Part shown: positions 16,712 to 25,582 of the stretch, in pieces | Numbering within the stretch: position 1 is the first letter of the stretch | Layout: the number at the start of each line of letters is the position of its first letter | DNA from: Streptomyces iconiensis | Lineage (GTDB): Bacteria; Actinomycetota; Actinomycetes; Streptomycetales; Streptomycetaceae | DNA: 64,000 nt | Assembly (NCBI RefSeq): GCF_028657195.3 | Contig: NZ_JANCPR020000041.1 | Coordinates: forward strand, 19,648-83,647 | Direction: 5' to 3' | Position numbers and translations under genes: made by a program | The notes under the pieces: generated by a model | Told to the model about the DNA's origin: nothing | What the model saw: only the letters and a program-made list of their open reading frames with translations | The model's database searches: none

Positions 16712-16990
16712 ATGATCGTCAGGATCATGGGCGAAGGCCAGGTGAAGCTGGACGACAGCCACTTCGCCGAGCTGAACAAGCTGGACGACGAGCTGCTCGC
16801 CGAGATGGAGGGCGGTGACGAGTCCGGTTTCCGCCTCACCCTCGGCGCACTGCTCGACGCCGTACGCCGCCTCGGCAGCCCGCTGCCGGACGACGCGCTG
16901 GAACCGTCCGAGCTGATCCTGCCCTCACCCGAGGCGACCCTCGAAGAGGTGCGGGCGATGCTCACCGACGACGGGCTCATCCCGGGCTGA
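16712..16990 (+). CDS. pspAA: PspA-associated protein PspAA
   Basis: A 92-residue acidic protein beginning MIVRIMGEGQVKLDDSHFAELNKLD, typical of PspAA, a partner of PspA in actinobacteria. An AGGAG site lies 7 bases upstream. It presumably forms one operon with pspA. Its molecular role is poorly defined. Confidence 0.88.
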   Translation: MIVRIMGEGQVKLDDSHFAELNKLDDELLAEMEGGDESGFRLTLGALLDAVRRLGSPLPDDALEPSELILPSPEATLEEVRAMLTDDGLIPG

Positions 16991-17105
16991 GACCTCTGCT
17001 CCGCTTCCCGCGCGGCCCCGTGTCCGGCCTGTCCGGTACGCCGGGGGAGCGGTGCCCGGGCGAGGAGCGGAGCGGGGGTCATGCCCCGGGAAGGCCGGGT
17101 CCACG

Positions 17106-18503
17106 GTGCCAGTTGTGACTCTCAGCGAGGTCCGCGAGCGCCTTCGCGCCCACCCCTACGCCGTGGACGCGCTGATCGCCGTGGGGGCCTTCGCCGTCAT
17201 GCTGCTCGGTGCCGTCACCGATCCGCACGCCCCGCGCGGCTCACCCGTCTTCTCCGCCGGGCACACGCTCACGGCGCAGACCGTGGTGCTGGCCGCGCTC
17301 TCCTCCGGTGTCCTCGCGTTCCGCCGCCGCGCGCCGCTCCCCGTGCTGGTGCTCACCAGCCTCATCTCCCTCGCCGCGCTCATCCTCGACCCCGCCTCGG
17401 GCGAGGCGGCCGACCGCCGCGTTCCGCTCGTGCTCGCGGCCGTCATCGCGCTCTACACCGTCTCCAACACCACGGACCGCATCACCAGTTGGCGCGTCGG
17501 TGCCGTGACCGTCGCCGTACTGACCACCGCCGGCATGGTCTTCGGGGCCCGGCCCTGGTACGCGCAGGAGAACCTGGGCATCTTCGCCTGGACCGGCATG
17601 GCCGCCGCCGCCGGTGAGGCCGTGCGCAGCCGGCGTGCCGTCGTCGCCGCCATCCGCGAGCGTGCCGAACGCGCCGAGCGCACCCGCGAGGAAGAGGCCA
17701 GGCGCCGCGTCGCCGAGGAGCGGATGCGCATCGCGCGCGAGCTGCACGATGTCGTCGCCCACCACATCGCCCTCGTCAACGTGCAGGCAGGCGTGGCGTC
17801 ACACGTCATGGACCAACGCCCCGACCAGGCAAAACAGGCCCTGGCGCATGTTCGGGAGGCCAGCAGGCACGCCCTCGGCGAGCTGCAGACCACCGTCGGG
17901 CTGCTGCGCCAGTCAGGAGACAGCGCGGCGCCCACGGAACCGGCCCCGGGGCTCGCGGTCCTCGACGACCTCGTGAGCGGCTTCCGGCACGCGGGGCTCT
18001 CCGTCTCCGTCGAGGCGCCCGCGCTCACCAGGAACGGCCGCCCCCTCTCCTCCGCGGTCGACCTGACCGCCTACCGCGTCGTACAGGAAGCCCTCACCAA
18101 CGTGCAGAAGCACGTCGGCCCCGGCGCCCACGCCGACGTCCGTATCCACCGCGGCCCCCACACCCTGGAGATCAGCGTCCTGGACGACGGCGCGGGCGCC
18201 AGGGCGGGCGAGGCCGGCGAGGACGTGCACGGCGAAGCGGTCCCGGGCGAGGAGCCGGTCAGGGAGACGGCGCGCGGGAAGCCGGAGGCTGGGGCCGGTG
18301 GGGAGGCCGGTGCGGGGGAGACGTACGAGGAGTCAGGTGGCGCGGCGGAGGGCAACGGCGGCCACGGGCTCATCGGTATGCGCGAGCGCGCGGCGGCCCT
18401 GCACGGGGAGTGCGAGACGGGACCGCTGCCAGGCGGCGGATTCAGGGTGCACGTACGGTTGCCGCTGGAGACGACGGCGCCGCGTAAGGAGACCTCCGCA
18501 TGA
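17106..18503 (+). CDS. sensor histidine kinase, NarL-type (HisKA_3)
   Basis: A 465-residue kinase. Four to five hydrophobic helices (about 15-165) form the sensor part, without a large extracellular domain. A HisKA_3 segment follows with the phosphorylated His in RIARELHDVVAHHIALV, then an ATPase domain with YRVVQEALTNVQKH and LDDGAG. Between the DDGAG box and GHGLIGMRERAAAL there is an extra Glu/Gly/Ala-rich insertion of about 55 residues at the ATP lid. I start at a GTG with GGAAGG upstream; another GTG three codons on is possible. It overlaps the response regulator by 4 bases and may watch the envelope, given pspA upstream. Confidence 0.9.
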   Translation: MPVVTLSEVRERLRAHPYAVDALIAVGAFAVMLLGAVTDPHAPRGSPVFSAGHTLTAQTVVLAALSSGVLAFRRRAPLPVLVLTSLISLAALILDPASGEAADRRVPLVLAAVIALYTVSNTTDRITSWRVGAVTVAVLTTAGMVFGARPWYAQENLGIFAWTGMAAAAGEAVRSRRAVVAAIRERAERAERTREEEARRRVAEERMRIARELHDVVAHHIALVNVQAGVASHVMDQRPDQAKQALAHVREASRHALGELQTTVGLLRQSGDSAAPTEPAPGLAVLDDLVSGFRHAGLSVSVEAPALTRNGRPLSSAVDLTAYRVVQEALTNVQKHVGPGAHADVRIHRGPHTLEISVLDDGAGARAGEAGEDVHGEAVPGEEPVRETARGKPEAGAGGEAGAGETYEESGGAAEGNGGHGLIGMRERAAALHGECETGPLPGGGFRVHVRLPLETTAPRKETSA

Positions 18504-19189
18504 CGATCCGTGTCGTACTCGCCGACGATCAGACGCTGTTGCGCAGCGCGTTCAGGGTGCTGGTCGACTCCGAGGCCGACATGGAGGTCGTCGGTGAGGC
18601 CGCCGACGGGGACGAGGCGGTGACCCTCGTACGTGAACGCGCCGCCGACGTGGTGCTCATGGACATCCGCATGCCGGGCACCGACGGTCTCGCCGCCACC
18701 CGCCGGATCAGCGCCGATCCCGAACTGGCGGAGGTGAAGGTCGTCATCCTCACCACCTTCGAGGTCGACGACTACGTCATCGACTCCCTGCGCGCGGGCG
18801 CCTCAGGGTTCCTCGGCAAGGGCGCCGAGCCGGGCGAGCTGCTCTCCGCGATCCGCACGGCGGCCAAGGGTGAGGCGCTGCTGTCGCCCGTTGCCACCAA
18901 GGGGCTCATCGCCAAGTTCCTCGCACAGGGCGGCACTTCGGGCGGCGACGGGGACAGTGCGCGTGCCGCCGAACGCCTCGGCGCGCTCACGGGGCGCGAG
19001 CGCGAGGTGCTGGCACTCGTCGCCGCCGGGCTCTCCAACGACGAGATCGGTGAGCGTCTCGACGTCAGCCCGCTCACCGTCAAGACACATGTCAACCGGA
19101 CCATGGCCAAGCTCGGAGCCCGCGACAGGGCGCAGTTGGTCGTGGCCGCCTACGAGAGCGGACTCGTACGGCCTTCGGGTGGAGGGTGA
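18500..19189 (+). CDS. LuxR/NarL-family response regulator
   Basis: A 229-residue regulator and partner of the preceding kinase. The receiver domain (1-120) has the acidic pair in VVLADDQ, the phosphorylated Asp in VVLMDIRMPGTDG and the conserved Lys in FLGKG. The C-terminal LuxR helix-turn-helix is clear (LTGREREVLALVAAGLSNDE, SPLTVKTHVNR). It overlaps the kinase gene by an ATGA. A strong palindrome right after its stop codon, ahead of the RND pump gene, is a plausible target site. Confidence 0.95.
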   Translation: MTIRVVLADDQTLLRSAFRVLVDSEADMEVVGEAADGDEAVTLVRERAADVVLMDIRMPGTDGLAATRRISADPELAEVKVVILTTFEVDDYVIDSLRAGASGFLGKGAEPGELLSAIRTAAKGEALLSPVATKGLIAKFLAQGGTSGGDGDSARAAERLGALTGREREVLALVAAGLSNDEIGERLDVSPLTVKTHVNRTMAKLGARDRAQLVVAAYESGLVRPSGGG

Positions 19190-19190
19190 C

Positions 19191-19208
19191 GTACTGCGAC
19201 CGCAGTAC
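19191..19208. promoter_or_regulatory. 18-bp palindrome between response regulator and RND pump
   Basis: GTACTGCG-AC-CGCAGTAC has perfect 8-bp arms and a 2-bp centre, and begins one base after the response-regulator stop. It lies about 140 bp upstream of the RND gene. The two-base centre makes a terminator unlikely, whereas dimeric NarL-type regulators bind such inverted repeats. Confidence 0.5.
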
Positions 19209-19345
19209 GGGCGGCGGAGGAGAAGGGGACCTGGGGCGGAGAGATCCGCGCCGTCCATGGGCGAAGGTGTAGTCGGCACCGGTGTTCTGCCCGTTCAGCG
19301 GCGGCACCCGCACCACCTTTTCCCTAGAGAGAGACCTGGCACCCC

Positions 19346-22300
19346 ATGTCCTGGCTGTCCCGCCTCAGCCTCGTACAGCGTGGGCTGATAGGGCTGATGG
19401 CACTCGTCGCCGTCGCCTTCGGCGCCATCGCCGTTCCGCAGCTCAAACAACAGCTCCTGCCCTCCATCGACCTGCCCATGGTCTCGGTCATCGCGCCGTA
19501 CCAGGGCGCTTCTCCCGACGTGGTCGAGAAGCAGGTCGTCGAGCCCATCGAAGACAGCATCCAGGGCGTCGACGGCATCACGGGCGTCAACTCGACGGCC
19601 AGCGAGGGCTCGGCCGTCGTCATGGCGCAGTTCGACTACGGCGACGGGTCCGACCAGACCATCGCCGACGTCCAGCAGGCCGTGAACCGTACCCGTGCCC
19701 AGCTCCCCGACGGGGTCGACCCGCAGGTCGTGGCCGGCGGCACGGACGACATCCCGACCGTCGTGCTCGCCGCCTCCTCCCGGGACAAGGACCAGCAGGC
19801 GCTCGACGACGCGCTCGACACCTCCGTCGTGCCGGTGCTCAAGGACATCGAGGGCGTCAGCCAGGTCACCGTCGACGGTGTGCAGGACCAGGTCGTCGCC
19901 GTCACCCCCGACGCCAGGAAGCTGGCCGGCGCGCGGCTGACGCCCGCCGACCTGTCCAAGGCGCTGGAGGCGGGCGGAGCCTCGGTGCCCGCGGGGTCCT
20001 TCGCGGAGGACGGCAAGAGCAAGACCGTTCAGGTCGGTTCGGGCTATACGTCCCTGAAGGAGATCGAGAACCTCCGCGTCCCGGCCAAGGGCGGGGGAGA
20101 CCCGGTCAGCGTCGGCGACATCGCCAAGGTCGAGCAGGTGCCCGACCAGGCCACGTCGCTGACCCGCACCAACGGGGAACGCAGCCTCGCCGTCTCGGTG
20201 ACCATGGACAACGACGGCAGCGCCGTCGACATCTCCCAGGCGGTCGACGACAAGCTGCCCCAGCTGCGCGACGACCTCGGCAAGGGCTCCCAGCTGACCG
20301 TCGTCGCCGACCAGGGCCCGCAGGTCTCCAAGTCGATCAGCTCCCTGACCACCGAGGGCGTGCTCGGCCTGATCTTCGCCGTCGTGGTCATCCTGATCTT
20401 CCTGCTGTCGGTGCGCTCGACGCTGGTGACGGCGGTTTCCATCCCGCTGTCCGTCGTCCTGACCCTCATCGTGCTGTGGACCAGGGACCTCTCGCTCAAC
20501 ATGCTGACGCTGGGCGCCCTCACCATCGCCATCGGGCGGGTGGTGGACGACTCCATCGTCGTCCTGGAGAACATCAAGCGGCACCTCGCGTACGGCAAGG
20601 AACGCACCACCGCCATTCTCGACGCCGTCAAGGAGGTCTCCGGCGCGATCACGGCCTCCACGCTGACGACCGTCGCCGTCTTCCTGCCGATGGCGTTCGT
20701 CGGCGGCATGGTCGGCGCCCTCTTCGGCGGCTTCTCGCTCACCATCACCGTCGCGCTGCTCGCCTCGCTGCTGGTGTCGCTCACGGTGGTGCCGGTCCTC
20801 TCGTTCTGGTTCCTGCGCGCGCCCAAGGCGCTCAAGGGCCTCGACCCGGAGGAACAGCGCCGCAGGTCGGAGGAGAAGGAGGCGGCCAGCCCGCTCCAGC
20901 GCTTCTACGTGCCCGTACTGCGCTTCGCCACCAAGCGCCGCCTCACCAGCCTCGTGATCGCCGTCGCCGTGCTCATCGGCACCTTCGGCATGGCGCCCCT
21001 GCTCAAGACGAACTTCTTCGACCAGGGCGACACCCAGCAGCTCACCGTCAGCCAGGAACTCCCCCCGGGCAGCAGCCTCGGCGCAGCCGACAAGCAGGCC
21101 AAGAAGGTCGAGAAGCTGCTCTCCGGCGTGGACGGCATCGAGGACTACCAGGTCACGGTCGGCTCGGCCGGACTGATGGCGGCCTTCGGCGGCGGCACCG
21201 ACGCCAACCAGGCGTCCTACCAGATCAAGCTGAAGGAGTCCGCCGACAGCGACAAGGTCCAGGACACCCTCAGCGAGGGGCTCGACAAGCTCGGCCCCTC
21301 GATCGGCGAGACCAAGGTGGGCGCCGGTGACGGCTTCGGCGGCCAGGACCTGAGCGTCGTCGTCAAGGCGGGCGACGAGGACGTGCTGAAGACGGCGTCC
21401 GGCAAGGTGCGCGCCAAGGTGGCCAAGCTGGACGGCGTCACCGACGTACAGTCCGACCTGTCCCAGTCCGTGCCCCGTATCTCCGTCAAGGCCAAGGACT
21501 CGGCCGCACGCTACGGGCTCAACGACGCGGCGCTCGGCCAGGCCGTCATGCAGGCCGTCAGCGGCACCAAGTCCGGCAAGGCGACGCTCAACGACACGGA
21601 ACGCGATGTCGTCGTGCGCTCGCCCGAACCGGCCAGCACCGTCGCCGAGTTGAAGAGGATGCCGCTCGGCAAAACCACGCTGGGCAAGGTCGCCGACGTA
21701 CGTACCGTCAGCGGGCCCGTACAGATGACCCGTATCGACGGCGCACGCGCCGCGACGATCACGGCGAAGCCGACCGGGGACAACACGGGTGCGGTCAGCG
21801 CGAAGCTGCAGTCCGAGATCGACTCGCTCGATCTGCCCAAGGGGGCGACCGCCTCGATCGGCGGGGTCTCGCAGGACCAGGACGAGGCGTTCGGCTCGCT
21901 CGGGCTCGCCATGCTCGCCGCCATCGCGATCGTGTTCCTGCTGCTGGTCGCGACGTTCAAGTCGCTGATCCAGCCGTTGATCCTGCTGGTGTCCATACCG
22001 TTCGCGGCCACGGGCGCGCTGGGCCTGCTCGTGCTGACGGGCACGCCGATGGGTGTGCCGGCGATGATCGGCATGCTGATGCTGATCGGGATCGTCGTCA
22101 CCAACGCGATCGTGCTGATCGATCTGATCAACCAGTACCGGGCGCAGGGGTACGGCGTCATCGACGCCGTCATCGAGGGCGGCCGGCACCGGTTGCGGCC
22201 GATCCTCATGACGGCACTGGCCACGATCTGCGCTCTCACGCCGATGGCGCTCGCCGTCACGGGTGACGGCGGCTTCATCAGCCAGCCGCTGGCCGTCGTC

Positions 22301-22423
22301 GTCATCGGCGGGCTCGTGACCTCGACGCTGTTGACGCTGCTGCTTGTTCCTACTCTGTACGCGATGGTTGAGCTGCGGAGGGAGAGGCGGGCCGCGAAGC
22401 GGCGGCAGGGTTCTGCCGCCTGA
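19346..22423 (+). CDS. RND-family efflux pump (AcrB/SwrC-like)
   Basis: A 1025-residue pump of the HAE1/AcrB type. The first helix is followed by a large periplasmic-type loop (about 35-330), then a block of helices with the proton-relay region LGALTIAIGRVVDDSIVVLENI, a second large loop (about 540-830) and the closing helices (AMIGMLMLIGIVVTNAIVLIDLINQYR). Both repeats are complete. In Gram-positive bacteria such pumps (for example SwrC) export surfactants or lipophilic compounds without an outer-membrane channel. The gene follows the two-component pair after a 156-base gap holding a strong palindrome. Confidence 0.93.
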   Translation: MSWLSRLSLVQRGLIGLMALVAVAFGAIAVPQLKQQLLPSIDLPMVSVIAPYQGASPDVVEKQVVEPIEDSIQGVDGITGVNSTASEGSAVVMAQFDYGDGSDQTIADVQQAVNRTRAQLPDGVDPQVVAGGTDDIPTVVLAASSRDKDQQALDDALDTSVVPVLKDIEGVSQVTVDGVQDQVVAVTPDARKLAGARLTPADLSKALEAGGASVPAGSFAEDGKSKTVQVGSGYTSLKEIENLRVPAKGGGDPVSVGDIAKVEQVPDQATSLTRTNGERSLAVSVTMDNDGSAVDISQAVDDKLPQLRDDLGKGSQLTVVADQGPQVSKSISSLTTEGVLGLIFAVVVILIFLLSVRSTLVTAVSIPLSVVLTLIVLWTRDLSLNMLTLGALTIAIGRVVDDSIVVLENIKRHLAYGKERTTAILDAVKEVSGAITASTLTTVAVFLPMAFVGGMVGALFGGFSLTITVALLASLLVSLTVVPVLSFWFLRAPKALKGLDPEEQRRRSEEKEAASPLQRFYVPVLRFATKRRLTSLVIAVAVLIGTFGMAPLLKTNFFDQGDTQQLTVSQELPPGSSLGAADKQAKKVEKLLSGVDGIEDYQVTVGSAGLMAAFGGGTDANQASYQIKLKESADSDKVQDTLSEGLDKLGPSIGETKVGAGDGFGGQDLSVVVKAGDEDVLKTASGKVRAKVAKLDGVTDVQSDLSQSVPRISVKAKDSAARYGLNDAALGQAVMQAVSGTKSGKATLNDTERDVVVRSPEPASTVAELKRMPLGKTTLGKVADVRTVSGPVQMTRIDGARAATITAKPTGDNTGAVSAKLQSEIDSLDLPKGATASIGGVSQDQDEAFGSLGLAMLAAIAIVFLLLVATFKSLIQPLILLVSIPFAATGALGLLVLTGTPMGVPAMIGMLMLIGIVVTNAIVLIDLINQYRAQGYGVIDAVIEGGRHRLRPILMTALATICALTPMALAVTGDGGFISQPLAVVVIGGLVTSTLLTLLLVPTLYAMVELRRERRAAKRRQGSAA

Positions 22424-22485
22424 GTTTCCGGGGTCCGGTCCAACCCGTGGGGGGTTCTGACCGGGCCCCGGTTTCCGTTCCAAAT

Positions 22486-22716
22486 GGGGCTTCGCCCCTT
22501 TCCCCGTTGGCCTCGCCGGCCGGGCGTTGAGGGGCGCTGCCCCCCAACAGCCCCCCGCTAGAGGTGGGCTTCGCCCCCCTCTAGGACTCCCCCCACCCGT
22601 ATCGGGACCAGGCCCCTTTTAAGGGGCGCGGGGAACTGCGCGAGCGGCCACGACGTACCCGCGGTGGGCAGCGCACAGCAAGGGGCAGCCCTTTGGCGAG
22701 GCATGAGGCGGCGGGT
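22486..22716. repeat. hairpin cluster and dispersed Streptomyces intergenic repeat
   Basis: The gap after the RND gene holds GGGGC-TTC-GCCCC (22486-22498), a 12-bp stem with loop TTC (22558-22584, one mismatch), and CCCCTTTTAAGGGG followed by CGCGGGGAACTGCGCGAG. The last element resembles a sequence repeated between many Streptomyces genes. The stems face both flanking genes and probably act as bidirectional terminators. No coding sequence is seen between 22424 and 22727. Confidence 0.6.
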
Positions 22717-22727
22717 CAGGCAGCCAC

Positions 22728-23609
22728 TCAGAGGAAGGTCCCCGAGGGGATGTAGGGCGACGGCGGCCGGAGGCCGCGCACGCAGAGGAAGCCCTCGGCG
22801 CGCACGCCGAGCCCCGCGTCGAGGGCGACATCGACGGCCCACTGCTGCCCGGCCGTCACATCGTGCACCTCGGCGACGACCCCGTCGCCAAGGCTGAGCA
22901 AGGCGGCGCTCAGCACACGCGTGGCGAGCCGCCGTGACGTGGCGGCGAGCAGTTCGACCATGCCCGTTTCGTGGATGTAGCAGTACCCGCTCCCGGCGAG
23001 GTCGTCCGCGACGACGAGCCGGCAGTGGCGCATCAGGTAGTCGTGGTCGGGCCCGTGGGCACCGCCCCGTACCCGCCGGTCGACGGAGTCGAGCAGGTCA
23101 CGGTCACGCGCCGTGCCGGCGACGGCCGGCCCGTCGGGTGCGGGGAGCCGCGCGTGGTCCACGCGCCCCCGCATCCGCATCGTCGGGTGCACCTCGAACC
23201 CGGCGCGACGGTAGGCGCGCACGGCGGCGGGGTGCCGCGAGCAGCAGATGAGCCCGCGCAGGCAGCCGCGCCCGTGCTCCAGGGCGCGCTGGAGCAGCGC
23301 GTTGCCCGCGCCCTTGCCCTGTGCGCTGGGCAGTACGACGAGCAGCGCGAGACCCCAGGTGCCCTCGCGTATGGCGGACTGCGCCGCGCCCACGGGCTGA
23401 CCGGTGGGGTCCTCCGCGATCCAGCTCCCGCCGGGGTCGTGGCGCGCCAGGTGCCGGATCCTCTCGTGGGAGCGTGCGACGCGCTCGGGCGACGGCGGCT
23501 CCGGCGGCGCGTCGCCCTTGAGCGCGTGCGAATCACCGAAGGCGGCCGTTGCCAACTGCCGTACGGTTTCCGCGTCTTCCTCGGTGTCCTTGACCGGTCG
23601 CAACAGCAT
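22728..23609 (-). CDS. GNAT-family N-acetyltransferase
   Basis: A 293-residue protein with a GNAT fold in its N-terminal half; the acetyl-CoA-binding loop is LPSAQGKGAGNALLQRAL, followed by HPAAVRAYRRAGFEVHP. The C-terminal half looks like a second, degenerate GNAT-like domain ending in AEGFLCVRGL. The acceptor substrate is unknown. It ends downstream of nadA (10-base gap, same strand) and may be co-transcribed with it. Confidence 0.85.
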   Translation of the reverse strand: MLLRPVKDTEEDAETVRQLATAAFGDSHALKGDAPPEPPSPERVARSHERIRHLARHDPGGSWIAEDPTGQPVGAAQSAIREGTWGLALLVVLPSAQGKGAGNALLQRALEHGRGCLRGLICCSRHPAAVRAYRRAGFEVHPTMRMRGRVDHARLPAPDGPAVAGTARDRDLLDSVDRRVRGGAHGPDHDYLMRHCRLVVADDLAGSGYCYIHETGMVELLAATSRRLATRVLSAALLSLGDGVVAEVHDVTAGQQWAVDVALDAGLGVRAEGFLCVRGLRPPSPYIPSGTFL

Positions 23610-23619
23610 TTGCCGCAGA

Positions 23620-24801
23620 TTACGGGAGCGCCAGCATGCGTTCCAGCGCGAGCTTGGCGTACTTCTCGGTTTCCGGGTCGACCTCGATCCGGTTGACGAC
23701 CGTGCCGTCGACGAGGGATTCGAGGGCCCAGACGAGGTGGGGCAGGTCGATCCGGTTCATGGTGGAGCAGAAGCAGACCGTCTTGTCGAGGAAGGCGATC
23801 TCCTTGTTTCCCGCGCCCTCCGTCGCATAGCGCTTGGCGAGGCGCCGTACGAGGTTCAGCTCGGTGCCGATGGCCCACTTGGAGCCGGGCGGCGCCGCGT
23901 CGAGGGCCTTGATGATGTACTCCGTGGAGCCCACCTCGTCGGCGGCGGCGACGACCTCGTTCTTGCACTCGGGATGCACGAGGACGCGGACGCCGGGTAT
24001 CCGCTCGCGGACCTCGCGGACGGAGTCGAGCGAGAAGCGTCCGTGCACGGAGCAGTGGCCGCGCCACAGGATCACCTTGGCGTCACGGAGCTGCCGCGGC
24101 GTGAGGCCGCCGTTCGGCTTGTGCGGGTTGTAGAGGACGCAGTCCTCCAGGCTCAGGCCCATGTCGCGCACGGCGGTGTTGCGGCCGAGGTGCTGGTCGG
24201 GCAGGAAGAGGACCTTCTCTCCCTGTGCGAAAGCCCAGTCCAGCGCGCGCTTGGCGTTGGAAGAGGTGCAGATCGTGCCGCCGTGCCTGCCGGTGAACGC
24301 CTTGATGTCGGCGGAGGAGTTCATGTACGAGACGGGGACGGTCGTGCCCGCGACGCCCGCCTCGGTGAGTACGTCCCAGCACTCGGCGACCTGTTCGGCG
24401 GTGGCCATGTCCGCCATGGAGCAGCCTGCCGCCAGGTCGGGGAGGACGACCTGCTGGGCGGGGCCCGTGAGGATGTCGGCCGACTCGGCCATGAAGTGCA
24501 CACCGCAGAAGACGATGTACTCCGCCTCGGGGCGGGCGGCGGCCTCCCTGGCCAGCTTGAAGGAGTCACCCGTCACATCGGCGAACTCGATGACCTCGTC
24601 GCGCTGGTAGTGGTGCCCGAGGATGAAGACGCGGTCGCCCAGCTTCTCCTTGGCGGCGCGTGCGCGTGCCACGAGGTCGGGGTCGGAGGGGGAGGGGAGG
24701 TCGCCGGGGCACTCGACGCCCCGTTCGCTCTTCGGGTCCGCCTCCCGGCCGAGGAGGAGGAGCGCGAGTGGGGTCGGCTGTACGTCGAGCAAGGGACCCA
24801 C
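23620..24801 (-). CDS. nadA: quinolinate synthase
   Basis: A 393-residue [4Fe-4S] enzyme that condenses iminoaspartate with dihydroxyacetone phosphate in NAD synthesis. The three cluster cysteines are likely those in FCGVHFMAES, ICTSSNAKRA and VCFCSTMNR. Other conserved parts are ILGHHYQRDEVIEFAD and WRGHCSVHGRF. Length and motifs fit the long actinobacterial NadA. The start shown is GTG; a TTG four codons later has a better-placed AAAGGG and cannot be excluded. A GNAT gene follows, and erpA is divergent. Confidence 0.95.
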   Translation of the reverse strand: MGPLLDVQPTPLALLLLGREADPKSERGVECPGDLPSPSDPDLVARARAAKEKLGDRVFILGHHYQRDEVIEFADVTGDSFKLAREAAARPEAEYIVFCGVHFMAESADILTGPAQQVVLPDLAAGCSMADMATAEQVAECWDVLTEAGVAGTTVPVSYMNSSADIKAFTGRHGGTICTSSNAKRALDWAFAQGEKVLFLPDQHLGRNTAVRDMGLSLEDCVLYNPHKPNGGLTPRQLRDAKVILWRGHCSVHGRFSLDSVREVRERIPGVRVLVHPECKNEVVAAADEVGSTEYIIKALDAAPPGSKWAIGTELNLVRRLAKRYATEGAGNKEIAFLDKTVCFCSTMNRIDLPHLVWALESLVDGTVVNRIEVDPETEKYAKLALERMLALP

Positions 24802-24835
24802 CCTTTCTGTAAGGCCGCAGGAGGCACTTCTCGTC

Positions 24836-24847
24836 TAACTGACGTTA
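24836..24847. promoter_or_regulatory. small palindrome in the nadA leader
   Basis: TAAC-TGAC-GTTA lies 35-46 bases upstream of nadA within an AT-rich patch (ATCTATCATAG) that could hold the -10 element. The position suits a repressor of NAD synthesis, but the arms are only 4 bp. Confidence 0.25.
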
Positions 24848-25038
24848 TCTATCATAGCGGCTTCACGTCACTTTGACGATGGGGCTCATGTCGATGTGAC
24901 GCATTCCCAGCCGCTCATGCGGTGTGCGAGCATGCAGGAGAAAGCGAAAATGGCCGTGCTACTCCTGGAATGAATCCGGGAAGCCGTTGGTTGGCACTGA
25001 CGGCAAAGAGCAGTCCGTACAACCCGGGAGAGAAGCAG

Positions 25039-25392
25039 ATGTCCGTTTCGGACGAGACCGCTGTAAGCGAGGGCATCATCCTGTCCGACGCCGCCGCCTC
25101 GAAGGTCAAAAGCCTGCTTGAGCAGGAGGGCCGTGACGATCTGGCGTTGCGCGTCGCCGTCCAGCCGGGTGGCTGCTCGGGCCTTCGTTATCAGCTCTTC
25201 TTCGACGAGCGCTCGCTCGACGGCGACGTCGTGAAGGACTTCGAGGGTGTGAAGGTCGTCACCGACCGGATGAGCGCCCCGTACCTTGGCGGCGCCTCCA
25301 TCGACTTCGTCGACACCATCGAGAAGCAGGGCTTCACGATCGACAACCCGAACGCCACCGGGTCCTGCGCCTGTGGCGACTCCTTCAACTGA
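25039..25392 (+). CDS. erpA: iron-sulfur cluster insertion protein ErpA (HesB/IscA family)
   Basis: A 117-residue A-type Fe-S carrier. The three conserved cysteines are present: one in GGCSGLRY and two in the terminal SCACGDSFN. It would deliver clusters to apoproteins such as its divergent neighbour NadA. I start at the ATG preceded by GGAGAG (MSVSDETAV); longer starts would add sequence unlike the family. The 237-base gap to nadA should hold both promoters. Confidence 0.93.
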   Translation: MSVSDETAVSEGIILSDAAASKVKSLLEQEGRDDLALRVAVQPGGCSGLRYQLFFDERSLDGDVVKDFEGVKVVTDRMSAPYLGGASIDFVDTIEKQGFTIDNPNATGSCACGDSFN

Positions 25393-25446
25393 TCGACAGC
25401 GCAGGTGCCGTGCGCCCATGTGAGCGTGTACGGCACCAAGGCGTGT

Positions 25447-25492
25447 GACAAGGGCGGCGGACTCCCCCCACCAGGGGCCCGCCGCCCTTGTC
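25447..25492. terminator. bidirectional terminator between erpA and the anchored protein
   Basis: A perfect 14-bp stem (25447-25460 with 25479-25492), with an 18-base loop that itself contains CCCC/GGGG pairing, lies between convergent genes. Confidence 0.75.
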
Positions 25493-25582
25493 GGCTGTCC
25501 CCCCGCCCCACCGGGGCCGGGGGACCGTCTGTCTCCCCTCGCTCCTCGGACCCTCGCCTTCAGGTCCTCGCTCCCCGGACCG

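Noticed and set aside
19295..22483. Open frame of over 1000 codons antisense to the RND pump gene
   Set aside because: Its translation is Arg/Gly/Asp/His-rich low-complexity sequence without domains; the plus frame is a complete RND pump. Such antisense frames are common in very GC-rich DNA.
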